Assembly: GCA_947178165.1 (NCBI GenBank)
Contig: CAMWXH010000012.1
Location: forward strand, 1 to 43,633
DNA length: 43,633 nucleotides
Reading direction: 5' to 3'
Source: an uncultured Porphyromonadaceae bacterium
Lineage (GTDB): Bacteria > Bacteroidota > Bacteroidia > Bacteroidales > Muribaculaceae
How positions within the stretch are numbered: the stretch's first letter is position 1; each line of letters opens with the position of its first letter. Positions 20,001-28,926 of the stretch are shown here, piece after piece. The position numbers were made by a program, and so were the translations under genes. Under the pieces are notes generated by a model. It did no database searches. It was not told where the DNA came from and saw only the letters and a program-made list of their open reading frames with translations.

Positions 20001-21570
20001 CATTGTTCTCGGTATCGGAACCACGATAAGATATTTTCAGAGAAGCCGAACATATCTTTGTCGGGTCGAAGTCGCCCGACCATTTTACGTTAACTTCACG
20101 AGTAAGTCCACGCCAAGTGACACGAATCTTACCCTCCATCGTACCCATATCATATTTGGAAGCATTTGAAACAACCAGATGATAACCTACTCCGGAGTTT
20201 GATGTTGATTCAGTGTATTCACTATCGTTCGATTCATTGGCAGATAGTTTGGAAAGGCTTTCAAGTTTAAGCCATTCAGCACCTTCAATCACCTCAATAG
20301 AGAAATCATTGTTAGAATAGGCTTGCTTATTTGTAAAGTCTGCCACTGAAGCGGGATATTCCGAAGAGGAGATTTTGGAGAATAAGGATAAGGAGATATA
20401 ATTCTTTGTGGCATTGAGGTTAGCCTCATATTCCACACCAAGTTCACGCACACCATCCGAGGCAATAGATAGCACTGCCGGCACGTGGTCGTGGATATCG
20501 GTCTCTATTATATCCTGCTGAGGGTTCTGCGCCGCAAGTTCGCGAGAGGCATACCCCTTCCCCTTTACTTTCTTGATTGTCACATCATACTGATGGTTGG
20601 CTGTGAGGAAAAGGTATTCCCATTTATTCTCATCATTCTTTTTGCGAAGGTCAACACGGTAGTAGCATGTCTCGCCGGCATATTCGCCACCTATGATAAC
20701 AAAAGCGCGGTTATCATAGGAAGGATCATTCAGATTTTTGGCATCCGTGTAATTGGGTTTTGGCTGCGCGTAGGCATACACGAAATTCGGATTTTCGGAA
20801 TCACTTGAAGGGGTCTGCTCCTCAGAATTCACTGTTCCGCTGCTGTTTTTGGCAAAACCGGTATTATCAGCTGCGCCAGACACACCCGAAGCTGTGTAAG
20901 CATTAGGAGCCGCACTCCATACGTTATAGCTTGTCAGCACAAAATTCTGCACCGTTTCCTCATCAGTTGCGACAGCAAGGCGAGCCAAGTCGCGACGCAT
21001 AGCAACATTTATCCCCTTATTCAAATCCGCTTTACTGGCCATCGCCACGGAAGCCACATCGCCGGGTGTGCCCAATTCAAAGCTACCGGTCATGACTATG
21101 TTTCGGGCCTGTTTCACCAGATCGGTGGCCGCAACGCCATCCTTATCCTTATAAAGGGCATCTACTGTTGCAGGAGCAGTGGTATAGGTTCGGTTGGCAA
21201 CCACAAAGAGATATACAGAACCATTTTTTAACTGATTCTTTACATCATCATTATATTTTACCTTAAGGGAATTTGAAGCATTACCCTCGCTCTCATCACC
21301 GCCATATCCGAATTTGGCAGTCTGGAGAAGAGTTGCATTGGCATAATTGCTTTCTCCTTTATATATCAAAACCGTTGCAGTCGATATATCATCGCTAAGG
21401 CTATATGCGGCACGGGTTGAAACGTGCTGCGGCTCAGCCACTGCGAGATTGATTTCGGCATAATCACGGTCGGGAACTTGATCCGGACTCATGAACCAGT
21501 CATCTTCGGCACATCCGGAGAAAAGGAGCGCCATCAGACAGCTGCAATATATGGTTAGTTTCTTTATCAT
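17095..21570 (-). CDS. Giant fimbrial (tip-like) lipoprotein: fimbrillin-like N-term, FISUMP-like domain, tandem starch-binding (CBM26-like) modules
   Basis: 1491 aa; lipobox LMALLFSGCAED; FISUMP-like RYWLDRNICATATGM...ICPPGFRIPNTTEWDIIRNSYG...GYYWTKSE...YAMQVRAID; CBM26-like YTIYYTNPEGWTTPHVYLYVGSTNSGHKAMTKVNDTKWSYTFENTNDYNAVIFTNGSW, with related segments before and after. Confidence 0.8.
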   Translation of the reverse strand: MIKKLTIYCSCLMALLFSGCAEDDWFMSPDQVPDRDYAEINLAVAEPQHVSTRAAYSLSDDISTATVLIYKGESNYANATLLQTAKFGYGGDESEGNASNSLKVKYNDDVKNQLKNGSVYLFVVANRTYTTAPATVDALYKDKDGVAATDLVKQARNIVMTGSFELGTPGDVASVAMASKADLNKGINVAMRRDLARLAVATDEETVQNFVLTSYNVWSAAPNAYTASGVSGAADNTGFAKNSSGTVNSEEQTPSSDSENPNFVYAYAQPKPNYTDAKNLNDPSYDNRAFVIIGGEYAGETCYYRVDLRKKNDENKWEYLFLTANHQYDVTIKKVKGKGYASRELAAQNPQQDIIETDIHDHVPAVLSIASDGVRELGVEYEANLNATKNYISLSLFSKISSSEYPASVADFTNKQAYSNNDFSIEVIEGAEWLKLESLSKLSANESNDSEYTESTSNSGVGYHLVVSNASKYDMGTMEGKIRVTWRGLTREVNVKWSGDFDPTKICSASLKISYRGSDTENNASVTKTNDLCYTNYWNFLKSTTTYGVSSAANEGRIRNQGLHIPYYYGGSKDGDKWEYEYKLTLTSEVYNSDDEVTVKTEGLTFSPDDLTVAGNVITLKARSDSFGLRYFVGDLIIMVNGIELPPIDIYHTGFFHRVKASTSDSDDTTPLTYEKKGDAQAGWYYYEVRSFGNRYWLDRNICATATGMSILSQSGDVTTNYISDGGEFNSGATGGYFLPAKGENYGDVNANIHKVICPPGFRIPNTTEWDIIRNSYGFDNGMQIKDGKTYYASKVEDLNGNMIYLPKVMYYHNELHKMVGDSRAGYYWTKSEAPGLEKAQIGHWLRALMLSGESNSYMHGNVDKYAMQVRAIDDADEEVSQSTIAFKVTGATHVYIYDAGEEYGKNADGSVDMTRARKKDGIKAGLMAWPGVAIGDPKTMRSNKSWYNPEYNRDATEYVFNYVTNSNKEDLRFVFNYVTDSGKIYTFSRRVDGNESGAARYNGWPLAEIFKFGIDDLNDKSEQTFSTTVEGNVTEITSDNYISQIGKPVTFDNRPDITYKFYVLKTPPNTTNDPSGFRLKVQEKAGSSSYKTLVNKNWGGENLTATETYDGKTYYVITYVTKEKGWGFNYTYTWNNGNNVSGETAGGKDAFKKVSDTEYVTTIYEMFKAKPSSPDAAKIKYRIYWPYSSSWKGLDVWTAGDVYKVDGDYSSYPNDQTIGSPSGKYKRYSDTYCYWETEIEEIPETINWYDNEAEKSHSFKSSLYSADSDGVLSVTFTSKASAPKSGGPSGGGGAESYTIYYTNPEGWTTPHVYLYVGSTNSGHKAMTKVNDTKWSYTFENTNDYNAVIFTNGSWSDDKAKTDDLALTNNKTYNNSAKEYKDEPTLTAGYRRIYVKDLGWSPTYLWCVKNDNTGESKNMTQLKKNGSVTGWLYCDIDKNNYKKVLFRSTLANWNDGTKKPGNQSDEYDFGGSNDRRIYYGTDGKTTSERPN

Positions 21571-21589
21571 GGATTTTCTTATTTTTAGG

Positions 21590-21615
21590 AGGCTGTCGCA
21601 TCAAAGCGACAGCCT
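21590..21615. terminator. Hairpin between the two giant fimbrial genes (terminator/attenuator candidate)
   Basis: AGGCTGTCGC-atcaaa-GCGACAGCCT flanked by AAAAA/TTTTT tracts on both sides. Confidence 0.75.
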
Positions 21616-21628
21616 TTTTAATCATCTT

Positions 21629-24600
21629 TTATTTCCTATTTATATTGTTTTTTCGTTCCCTTCTTCTTGCCGAAGGACTCGCTTTGCTTATCCTTATCTG
21701 CTTAGTGGCGCTGTTCCATTCAACAGTATAACTCTCCCCTTCCGAAGCACCATTGACTTTCATATTACCGCTTTCATTACCTATTTTAGTCCAGGTATTT
21801 AGATTAATGGATGAACCATTTGAATACCATGTTTTATTACCATTTTTTTCCTCAATGACCTTAAAGTCATTAGTGCCTATAGAAACATTGTATTGTGTAG
21901 TTACACTTTCAAATGATTTCACTCCTCCACTTTGTGGCCAACCGTTAAATCCACCAGTCACTATCACATTAGCATTCTGCATATTAGAGTTTATACTTTC
22001 AATATTCCAACTATCATTAAGCTGATAATATAGCACTTTTGATGTGGATTTCTGAATGTCTGACTGCAACGAAGAATATTCCGACGATCGACAATTTTCG
22101 CTATTGCTATAACTACAGAATCGTAGTTTGGTATTATCGTCAGGAACCTCATATTTCCACCATCGGTCGGAACCAATAGTTTCCAAGTTCATCTTGATGT
22201 TATTATTGCCACTCATGCCATCTGTTCCACCGCTATAACTAATATAGACATCGCCATTATTAAATTCCGGCACTTTACCATTATGTGCTTTATAATAAAC
22301 TGTTACATAATTTACAACTTTTATTTCCGGTTTACCGGCAGTTGCATTACCATTGGCATCAGTATATGCGGTATATCGGTCTTCAACCATAGAGAAGTCT
22401 TTAAGTTTAAGGGTCAACTTTTTGTCACTTCCACCGACAAGACTAATGTTAAGTTCCTCATCTAAGTCTCCAGGATGATCGAAGTCATAGTAATAATAAT
22501 CTCCGACTTCTGTTAATGCATCTTTTCCTACTCCGACAAAATGACTTTTACCGTTAAACCATAAGTATAGCTGAGTAGTTCCGCTCTTCGGCACATAGAT
22601 CCTGTATGGCATTGGATCTTCAACCACGATCGGATCATCTTCTTCCCCATTCCCTGCGTATGGGTTCTCATCGTAGAAATGGTTGGTGGTATAATCATCC
22701 CCACCATTTTCTTTAAGCACAAACCAACCCTCTTTATCTTCATAGTCGAAGAGAGGCACACCTACGGCTTCTCCTTTTGGAAAACGATAATCACTTCCAG
22801 TATGACCATTAGCCCACATCAAGAGAGTCTTTCCAGGTTCGGCCACACCTGAAAGCTCGTATTTCCACCAAGTTTTTCCATCAATTGTCTCCTTTTGCAT
22901 TATGATACCGGGCCAAAGCTGCACTTTGTTCGGACTTTCTCCGGGCGTAGGATTCCAGGTTGGGGAACAATGCTCATCAGTGCAAATGGATTGTCCTGCT
23001 GCTGTTAAATTCTTATAATGAGCATTATTGAACCCAAACCATTCATATCGGTCAGTATTCAGTTTACTACCACTAACATTACCGGTATTAGGCAAATAAT
23101 TAACGCCACTGAATTGGAAGAAACCACCGTAATCCTTACCATAGTTTCCAGCTGCTGTTGGATCATTCACATTAGCACCTCCATATCCTTTCCAACCTTT
23201 GAATGCAAAACCGGTTGAGAAACAATATTTCAATGCCGCATACCAATTATCACCATTCTTATCACCCACTGTTTTACCTGCATACTTGGCGTTATCGCCT
23301 TTCAAATCTACAGGAAGCTCAAGACACTGGTATGCGTATATATGAGGCTTTGTCCAACTGTCTGTATTCGCTTCCGAATGGAAGTGGATGATGTAGTTGG
23401 AAGTATAAGGTATCACCGTATAACGCACAGTCTTCTTGTGGCCGTTATTCTGCTTCAATTTATTGAAGAGGGTGATATCGTCGGCAGATGCATCAGCCGG
23501 CATCTTCACTTCGTATGTTACCTCAAGATATTTTCGGTCGGCATAGAACGGGATACCCTCGTCGAGCTGATAAACGTTCACACCGTCAACACCGCTTGAA
23601 GTTGCATCCGTAGCGACAGTGGGGACAAATGTATTGGCGATTTCTGCACCTGAATAACTTGTCAGTACATCACCTGAAGCATCTTTCCAGCGAGCAGAAC
23701 CCCAAGTGGATTCCACGTAACCGATATTTGATGCATATTCCACATTATAAAGATATTTGCTATAACCGCCGGCGATAAGCTCGCGGAGATCTACCACGAT
23801 TGTCTGCGGATTGACAGTGAAGCTGGGCTCTGCTTCAATCTCGTCTATATCCACACGTTTCTTGAGATTATTGGCAACCACATGGAAATAGCGGAGCGCC
23901 TTTGATTTGGTTTCATCTTTCCATACCGACAATGGGATTGCGTCGTTAATTTGCACCGTAAACTTACCTTCTTTAAAGCTCTTGGTGAAGATGAAAGCGG
24001 GATATTCGTTATTGTTGCTGTCAACATATTTTGGAGCCTCGAGAGAGAAATTCTCGGCTGTAACGTCAGTGTCAAAAGTCAAGGAATATTTCACGCCCGA
24101 CTTCATGGATGCAATCTTCGAGGCGGAAATGCGGAGATAGAACGGACCGCCCACCTCTGCATCAAGAGCATTGTTGATCCAACTATATACATTCAAAGTG
24201 ATGTTCCCTTTCGAATTGAGCAGATATTCATAATGGCAGCCACGATCGAGCGTGCGGACATTATTTCCATCCTTTTCACCAAGAGGGATATCAACTGTCA
24301 GCTCCGTGTCATTCTCATCTTTGAATTTAATATTAAGTTTCGATTCCTCTCTCTTTGAGAAAGTATTTTCGGGAACATAGAAAGTGTAGGTATGGTCCGT
24401 TCCCTTCAGATTGTTGCCCTTAAGCTGCAATCCAGCCGTGCCACTGGTTGCCAGTTCGGAAGAAGTGGCAAGGATCGGGAAAGTCTTGGCATAGTTGAAA
24501 AGATTGGCCTCGGTGAGAGCGCAGTAGTCACCGGCGGGTTTCTCCACATTCACCGTTACCTTTGCCACACAGAACACAAGGTCGGCATATAAGGTCTTGC

Positions 24601-25189
24601 TTCCATCGAAAAGCTGCGCCTGGTTTGAATTGAAATATTTTTTTTCAGAATTATCGCCATAATAATAAATATTCCCGTTGTCGCAACTCATAGGGAGACC
24701 ATTAGCCGCTCCTGCGGTGGTGTTCGGATAGGCAAACATATCGGTGGTATAATCCAATATCTTACCGGCCAGATTCCCCTTAGAGGGATATGATGACTTC
24801 AAAGCACTCTCTTCATCGCTGTCGAAAATATTGGCTACCACATAGAAGAAATAATTCTTATCCTTCTTAAGATTAGATATAGTATATTTTGTGTAACCAT
24901 TAGCTCCTGCAACGCCATTCTTTAGTTCAAACACCTGCACCGGCTCAGCATTAGCTGTTGCGCCATCGTATGCAAATAGATAGACGGTTGATATTTTTTT
25001 CTCCGCCTCTGTCGGAGCCGACTCCGACATTGCGCGCGTCGTCATATCGCTTGGCAGATATATGTGGAGGCCAGGTTCATTATCCTGACCGCCATTATCC
25101 GGCCGTATATCGAAAATATCGTCCGAGCATCCCTGGAAGCAAAGCAGAAGGGATGCAAGGAGCGATAATATGGAAAATCTTTTCAACAT
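21629..25189 (-). CDS. Large fimbrial (tip-like) lipoprotein with several CBM26-like modules
   Basis: 1186 aa; lipobox LASLLLCFQGCSDD; fimbrillin-like N-term (GLHIYLPSDMTTRAMSES.....STVYLFAYDG...FFYVVANIFD); CBM26-like segments (VQLWPGIIMQKETIDGKTWWKYELSG..TLLMWANG; YVTVYYKAHNGKVPEFNNGDVYISYSG...DRWWKYEVPDDNTKLRFCSYS). Confidence 0.8.
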   Translation of the reverse strand: MLKRFSILSLLASLLLCFQGCSDDIFDIRPDNGGQDNEPGLHIYLPSDMTTRAMSESAPTEAEKKISTVYLFAYDGATANAEPVQVFELKNGVAGANGYTKYTISNLKKDKNYFFYVVANIFDSDEESALKSSYPSKGNLAGKILDYTTDMFAYPNTTAGAANGLPMSCDNGNIYYYGDNSEKKYFNSNQAQLFDGSKTLYADLVFCVAKVTVNVEKPAGDYCALTEANLFNYAKTFPILATSSELATSGTAGLQLKGNNLKGTDHTYTFYVPENTFSKREESKLNIKFKDENDTELTVDIPLGEKDGNNVRTLDRGCHYEYLLNSKGNITLNVYSWINNALDAEVGGPFYLRISASKIASMKSGVKYSLTFDTDVTAENFSLEAPKYVDSNNNEYPAFIFTKSFKEGKFTVQINDAIPLSVWKDETKSKALRYFHVVANNLKKRVDIDEIEAEPSFTVNPQTIVVDLRELIAGGYSKYLYNVEYASNIGYVESTWGSARWKDASGDVLTSYSGAEIANTFVPTVATDATSSGVDGVNVYQLDEGIPFYADRKYLEVTYEVKMPADASADDITLFNKLKQNNGHKKTVRYTVIPYTSNYIIHFHSEANTDSWTKPHIYAYQCLELPVDLKGDNAKYAGKTVGDKNGDNWYAALKYCFSTGFAFKGWKGYGGANVNDPTAAGNYGKDYGGFFQFSGVNYLPNTGNVSGSKLNTDRYEWFGFNNAHYKNLTAAGQSICTDEHCSPTWNPTPGESPNKVQLWPGIIMQKETIDGKTWWKYELSGVAEPGKTLLMWANGHTGSDYRFPKGEAVGVPLFDYEDKEGWFVLKENGGDDYTTNHFYDENPYAGNGEEDDPIVVEDPMPYRIYVPKSGTTQLYLWFNGKSHFVGVGKDALTEVGDYYYYDFDHPGDLDEELNISLVGGSDKKLTLKLKDFSMVEDRYTAYTDANGNATAGKPEIKVVNYVTVYYKAHNGKVPEFNNGDVYISYSGGTDGMSGNNNIKMNLETIGSDRWWKYEVPDDNTKLRFCSYSNSENCRSSEYSSLQSDIQKSTSKVLYYQLNDSWNIESINSNMQNANVIVTGGFNGWPQSGGVKSFESVTTQYNVSIGTNDFKVIEEKNGNKTWYSNGSSINLNTWTKIGNESGNMKVNGASEGESYTVEWNSATKQIRISKASPSARRRERKNNINRK

Positions 25190-25233
25190 ATCTTGTTTTT
25201 CATTAGTCGTTGGTTAATTCAGTCCTTTCTCTT

Positions 25234-26520
25234 TTATTTGCTTGCGGAAGGAATCGGCGTGTCATATTCAATTACTTCCACCTCTTTACTGCCCCAATCC
25301 TTTACGCCTACGTTAATGATTAGTTCTCCGGTTGAGGCTTCCACTCCGTTGATCACGAATTCGTAGATGTGGTTGCGGATGATGTCCCAGGCATCTTCTC
25401 CTTCTACTGGCTTGCCGTCGCTGCCGTATCTGCGGAATAAGATGGTGTTATCCCTCTCTTCCCCGTCTATTTCATAGACTACCTTAAGTTCTATCTCCTT
25501 ATCGTGATCATGAACCTGCTCGGTCTCAGCATCGTCGCTGTCTATGTTATAGGTGTCAGGAACGTAAAAACGGATCATATCGGAATTGTTTGCATCCTCC
25601 GGAATCTTATCTGTGGCATTTACAGCAGGACAGCCGGAAGTATATGTTTGCTGCGTAAATACATTGCTCCAGTATTTTTTACTTAGCTCACCGATGTTAG
25701 AGCTTTTCTTCCATAGCTTTGGCACAAAATAGCCTTTTTCACTATGGCGCGAAAGCTGGATGCTCTTCAGCTTCATTCCACGGTCGGCAAGGTCTTTATT
25801 GTTTTTGTTCCATTTCACCCTTACCTTTGCCATTGCGCGGAGCATATTGACAGTGAGGTCTCCGTTGCCTGAACCATTCTGTATGGTATATGTCTCGCCT
25901 ATATCTTTTTTACTTATGTCCTTAAAAGAGGCATCGCCTACACCATACATCGGTATGGAATTGAATGCATCATTGCCGTATGGAATGCCGTGGCAGGTGA
26001 AATAGGCAGTTCCGAGCTTGGAGAGATGGTTACTGGCATCCCCGAATTTATTCAAATCATTATCGTTGATGTTGGCAAAAATTACAAGGCGGTATGTTCC
26101 AGTTTCCAGATCTTTTACAGTCTTGTTACCTAATGTCTTCATCTTCCCTGAGATCACATACTTCTCCTGCAAAACGTTTCCCGCTGCATCTTTCTGATGG
26201 ATGATGTTGTTGTCATAAACAGTCATCTCAGCTATCCTCTGATCCAGTTCATTTGAAGCATTTACACTATATATGAACGCCTTCAAATTCTCTATTTTGT
26301 TGTCGAATTCAGTGCCTTTCTTCGATTCATCATCTGTTTCGTCGATATCGGGTTGGATAGGGTCAATGGATCTCGTGCCCGACATATTCGACGACAGGGA
26401 TAGGACGAAGCTCATGGGAACCTCACCCTCCTTGTCCATAGGATTCACCGGTTCTTCACTCTTACAAGCGGAGAGGAGCGCGGCAAGCCCTAAGGCTATG
26501 TATATTTTCTTGAGTTTCAT
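25234..26520 (-). CDS. Fimbrial minor subunit lipoprotein (Mfa1/Mfa4-like fimbrillin fold)
   Basis: 428 aa; lipobox LAALLSACKSEE; LKAFIYSVNASNELDQR...YRLVIFANINDND...LRAMAKVRVKW...DIIRNHIYEFVINGVEASTGELIINVGVKDWGSKEVEV. Confidence 0.8.
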   Translation of the reverse strand: MKLKKIYIALGLAALLSACKSEEPVNPMDKEGEVPMSFVLSLSSNMSGTRSIDPIQPDIDETDDESKKGTEFDNKIENLKAFIYSVNASNELDQRIAEMTVYDNNIIHQKDAAGNVLQEKYVISGKMKTLGNKTVKDLETGTYRLVIFANINDNDLNKFGDASNHLSKLGTAYFTCHGIPYGNDAFNSIPMYGVGDASFKDISKKDIGETYTIQNGSGNGDLTVNMLRAMAKVRVKWNKNNKDLADRGMKLKSIQLSRHSEKGYFVPKLWKKSSNIGELSKKYWSNVFTQQTYTSGCPAVNATDKIPEDANNSDMIRFYVPDTYNIDSDDAETEQVHDHDKEIELKVVYEIDGEERDNTILFRRYGSDGKPVEGEDAWDIIRNHIYEFVINGVEASTGELIINVGVKDWGSKEVEVIEYDTPIPSASK

Positions 26521-26542
26521 AGTTATATGCGCTTAGGGGCTA

Positions 26543-27604
26543 TTACTGAAGATCTCCGTTTTGTTCGTATGGTGCCCATGAGTTGATGAGAATCTGATGC
26601 TCTATCCATGCACCGTCAGAGTCAAGGAAGAACATGAGGCGATAGTTATCCTGACGGTCAAGGTATTCCTGGTTGGTGAAGCCTTCGGCCTCGAATGGCT
26701 TAGCAAGCAGGGCATAGTCTCTCAAGGGGACCTGAAGCACTTTCGTTCCGTCGGTGTTGCGGATTGTGAGCATCGACTGGCGACGGTCCATGAGGCGGCT
26801 CATCTTGAGGTCGGCAACGGCTACTTTCTCATTCACGATTGCTCCGGCACGGGTCTCGTCCATCCCGGCAACAACATTCTTTGTGTTGAATGGCTCGTAG
26901 TTGATAGTCTCATCATCCTTTAGCTCATTGTCGCTACCGAGTGTGCCGTTCGCTTCTTCAATCTTGAAAGTGAAGTCACCTACATTCACATCCTTCCCTA
27001 TCTGCTGGAGCATGATGCGGATGTTATTTGTGTCTTTGGTGAGATTGATCTGATACACGTGGTCGCCCTGATGCTGCATATCGTTATTTGCATAGATCTT
27101 TACACCATAAGATGTTCCGTGATAAAGGTCGTAGAGCTGTTCGGCCGAGTGGTGAGTCCCGTCGGGGTGGATATCCCTCTCCATGCGGCAGAGAAGCTCC
27201 TGGCGCGTGGTCACGCCAATCTCGGTGTCGGAAACGATGAAGGATTCGGAGCGTGTGCCGTCGTTGTCGAGGCCGCACCATGCCACGATGGTGTATTCGC
27301 CCGGCTCCACGCCTGTGAGTGGCAGCGTGTAGCCCTGCATTGCGAGTGCGTCGCCTTTCTCAGCGAACTGGAAGGCGAGCTTGTCGTTCTGGTCGAAGCC
27401 ATAGATGGCAACTGAATGTACGTTGCCGCGGAAGGCGTCGGCGCCTACCATATTCGTATCCCACTGGAAGCGGACGGCGTGACGCGTCTCACAGGGGGCG
27501 AGGTCATCATAGATTAGGTTGTTGTCGCAAGATGTGAACAACGATGCCGCGCCAAGGAGGGCGCATGCTACCTGCCAATTAAGGTAATTCTTCACGTTAA
27601 ACAT
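26543..27604 (-). CDS. FimB/Mfa2 family fimbrial anchor subunit
   Basis: 353 aa; LFTSCDNNLIYDDLAPCETRHAVRFQWDTNM...VHSVAIYGFDQNDKL...PLTGVEPGEYTIVAWCGL, typical of Mfa2/FimB anchors. Confidence 0.88.
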   Translation of the reverse strand: MFNVKNYLNWQVACALLGAASLFTSCDNNLIYDDLAPCETRHAVRFQWDTNMVGADAFRGNVHSVAIYGFDQNDKLAFQFAEKGDALAMQGYTLPLTGVEPGEYTIVAWCGLDNDGTRSESFIVSDTEIGVTTRQELLCRMERDIHPDGTHHSAEQLYDLYHGTSYGVKIYANNDMQHQGDHVYQINLTKDTNNIRIMLQQIGKDVNVGDFTFKIEEANGTLGSDNELKDDETINYEPFNTKNVVAGMDETRAGAIVNEKVAVADLKMSRLMDRRQSMLTIRNTDGTKVLQVPLRDYALLAKPFEAEGFTNQEYLDRQDNYRLMFFLDSDGAWIEHQILINSWAPYEQNGDLQ

Positions 27605-27695
27605 TCTATATAAGCGAGTTAAGTTACAGTATTATTTTTATTATTGTATTTGTTTCAAGTTCTGATGAGGAGATCATTCTTTAAAGAAATCTCTT

Positions 27696-27820
27696 CTCTG
27701 CGGTATCTGCGCCTCTGCGTGAGACCATATATTTTTTCTCCTGAGAGAAGTTGTCTTTATCCTAATCTCTTGCGAGATTTATTTTTTTCCTCACGCAGAG
27801 GCGCAGAGTACACAGAGGGC
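27696..27820. repeat. TIR element copy A
   Basis: CTCTGCGGTATCTGCGCCTCTGCGTGAGA .. aatctcttgcgagattt .. CCTCACGCAGAGGCGCAGAGTACACAGAGG. Confidence 0.85.
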
Positions 27821-27862
27821 GCTCGCGCTTGGATGAGATTTTACCTGAAGTGGTTGGAATGC

Positions 27863-28261
27863 TCATTGAATAGACAAATTATAATTATTGACTATTCTTT
27901 TTACACCATCAATGAGTTTATTTACATTAAAATTTATCAATAAACCCACTCTTTTATCTGTTAGGCGAAGATAAGTTTGCAATTGTTTATAAAATACATT
28001 ACTTACCTCTGCTACAGATTTTAATTCCACTATCACTTTATCATTAACTATTATATCCGCTTCATACCCTTTATCCAATTCAATACCCTTGTAATGAATA
28101 GTGATAGGCTGATGTGCTTGAATCTTCAGACCTTGTTCTTTTAATTCGTATTCCATGGCTGCTTGATATGCGCTTTCTAACAATCCTGGGCCAAGAATTT
28201 TATGAACCTCTATTGCTGATCCAATGATTCGTTTAGTTAATTCATCATGTGATAATTCCAT
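27863..28261 (-). CDS. GxxExxY protein (PDDEXK_3-like nuclease fold)
   Basis: 132 aa; IGSAIEVHKILGPGLLESAYQAAMEYELKEQGL (GxxExxY = GLLESAY), GYEADIIVNDKVIVELKSV, YKQLQTYLRLTDKRVGLLINFNV. Confidence 0.93.
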   Translation of the reverse strand: MELSHDELTKRIIGSAIEVHKILGPGLLESAYQAAMEYELKEQGLKIQAHQPITIHYKGIELDKGYEADIIVNDKVIVELKSVAEVSNVFYKQLQTYLRLTDKRVGLLINFNVNKLIDGVKRIVNNYNLSIQ

Positions 28262-28279
28262 CTTTTTATTATTTTTTCT

Positions 28280-28393
28280 CTCTGCGGTCTCTGCGCCTCT
28301 GCGTGAGACCCTTTTCTCGAAAGAGAAATTTTTATTTTTAATCTCTTGCGAGATTCATTTTTTTCCTCACGCAGAGGCGCAGAGATCGCGGAG
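28280..28393. repeat. TIR element copy B
   Basis: CTCTGCGGTCTCTGCGCCTCTGCGTGAG ... CTCACGCAGAGGCGCAGAGATCGCGGAG: 28-nt terminal inverted repeat with 2 mismatches. Confidence 0.9.
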
Positions 28394-28573
28394 GGCGTTC
28401 GCGCTTCGGAGAGGCTTCATCTCGTTTGAGTTTTTTTTATTTTCTCTCTGCGGTCTCTATATCATGAGAGCTGTGGATATAAAAAAGACCCTGAGAGTGA
28501 AGGAAAACGGTGATTGAGTTTTTATGGTTCTTAATTAATCTCTGCGTTTTTAACAAGTTAAGCCTTTTCTCCA

Positions 28574-28649
28574 GTAGGGACGCATCCTGATGCGTCCGGC
28601 CTCTGACGGGTTTCATCCAGCCTGCGGTCGCGACAGGTCGCGACCCTAC
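28574..28649. repeat. REPIN/BIME-like pair of inverted hairpins with GTAG heads
   Basis: GTAGGGACGCATCCTGATGCGTCC ... and the reverse complement of GTAGGGTCGCGACCTGTCGCGACC, i.e. two GTAGGG-headed palindromes in inverted orientation. Confidence 0.8.
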
Positions 28650-28926
28650 AGTTTGATGTCCCGGTTTGGGGCTACTGCTTTTGTTAAAAATAACAAAAAT
28701 TATATTAAAAAGTTAAAGTAAGTGAAAGAGAAATTTTAAAAAATTTTCTTTTCACTTTCCTCTTAAAAACTCAGTGAAGTTTCCTACGCTTCAGAGCTTA
28801 CTCCGGAAAAATAAAATTTGATTTCGACCGGGTGCTCTCTCAGACGCAGCAAACGTCCACCCATCGTTTTCTTTTGAATCAACCCCTCCCGGTCGCGAGC
28901 CGGAAAGGAGTCTTTTCAATTGGTAA

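Noticed and set aside
27319-27537. Small + strand ORFs antisense to the Mfa2/FimB anchor
   Set aside because: Arg-rich shadow ORFs without conserved motifs.
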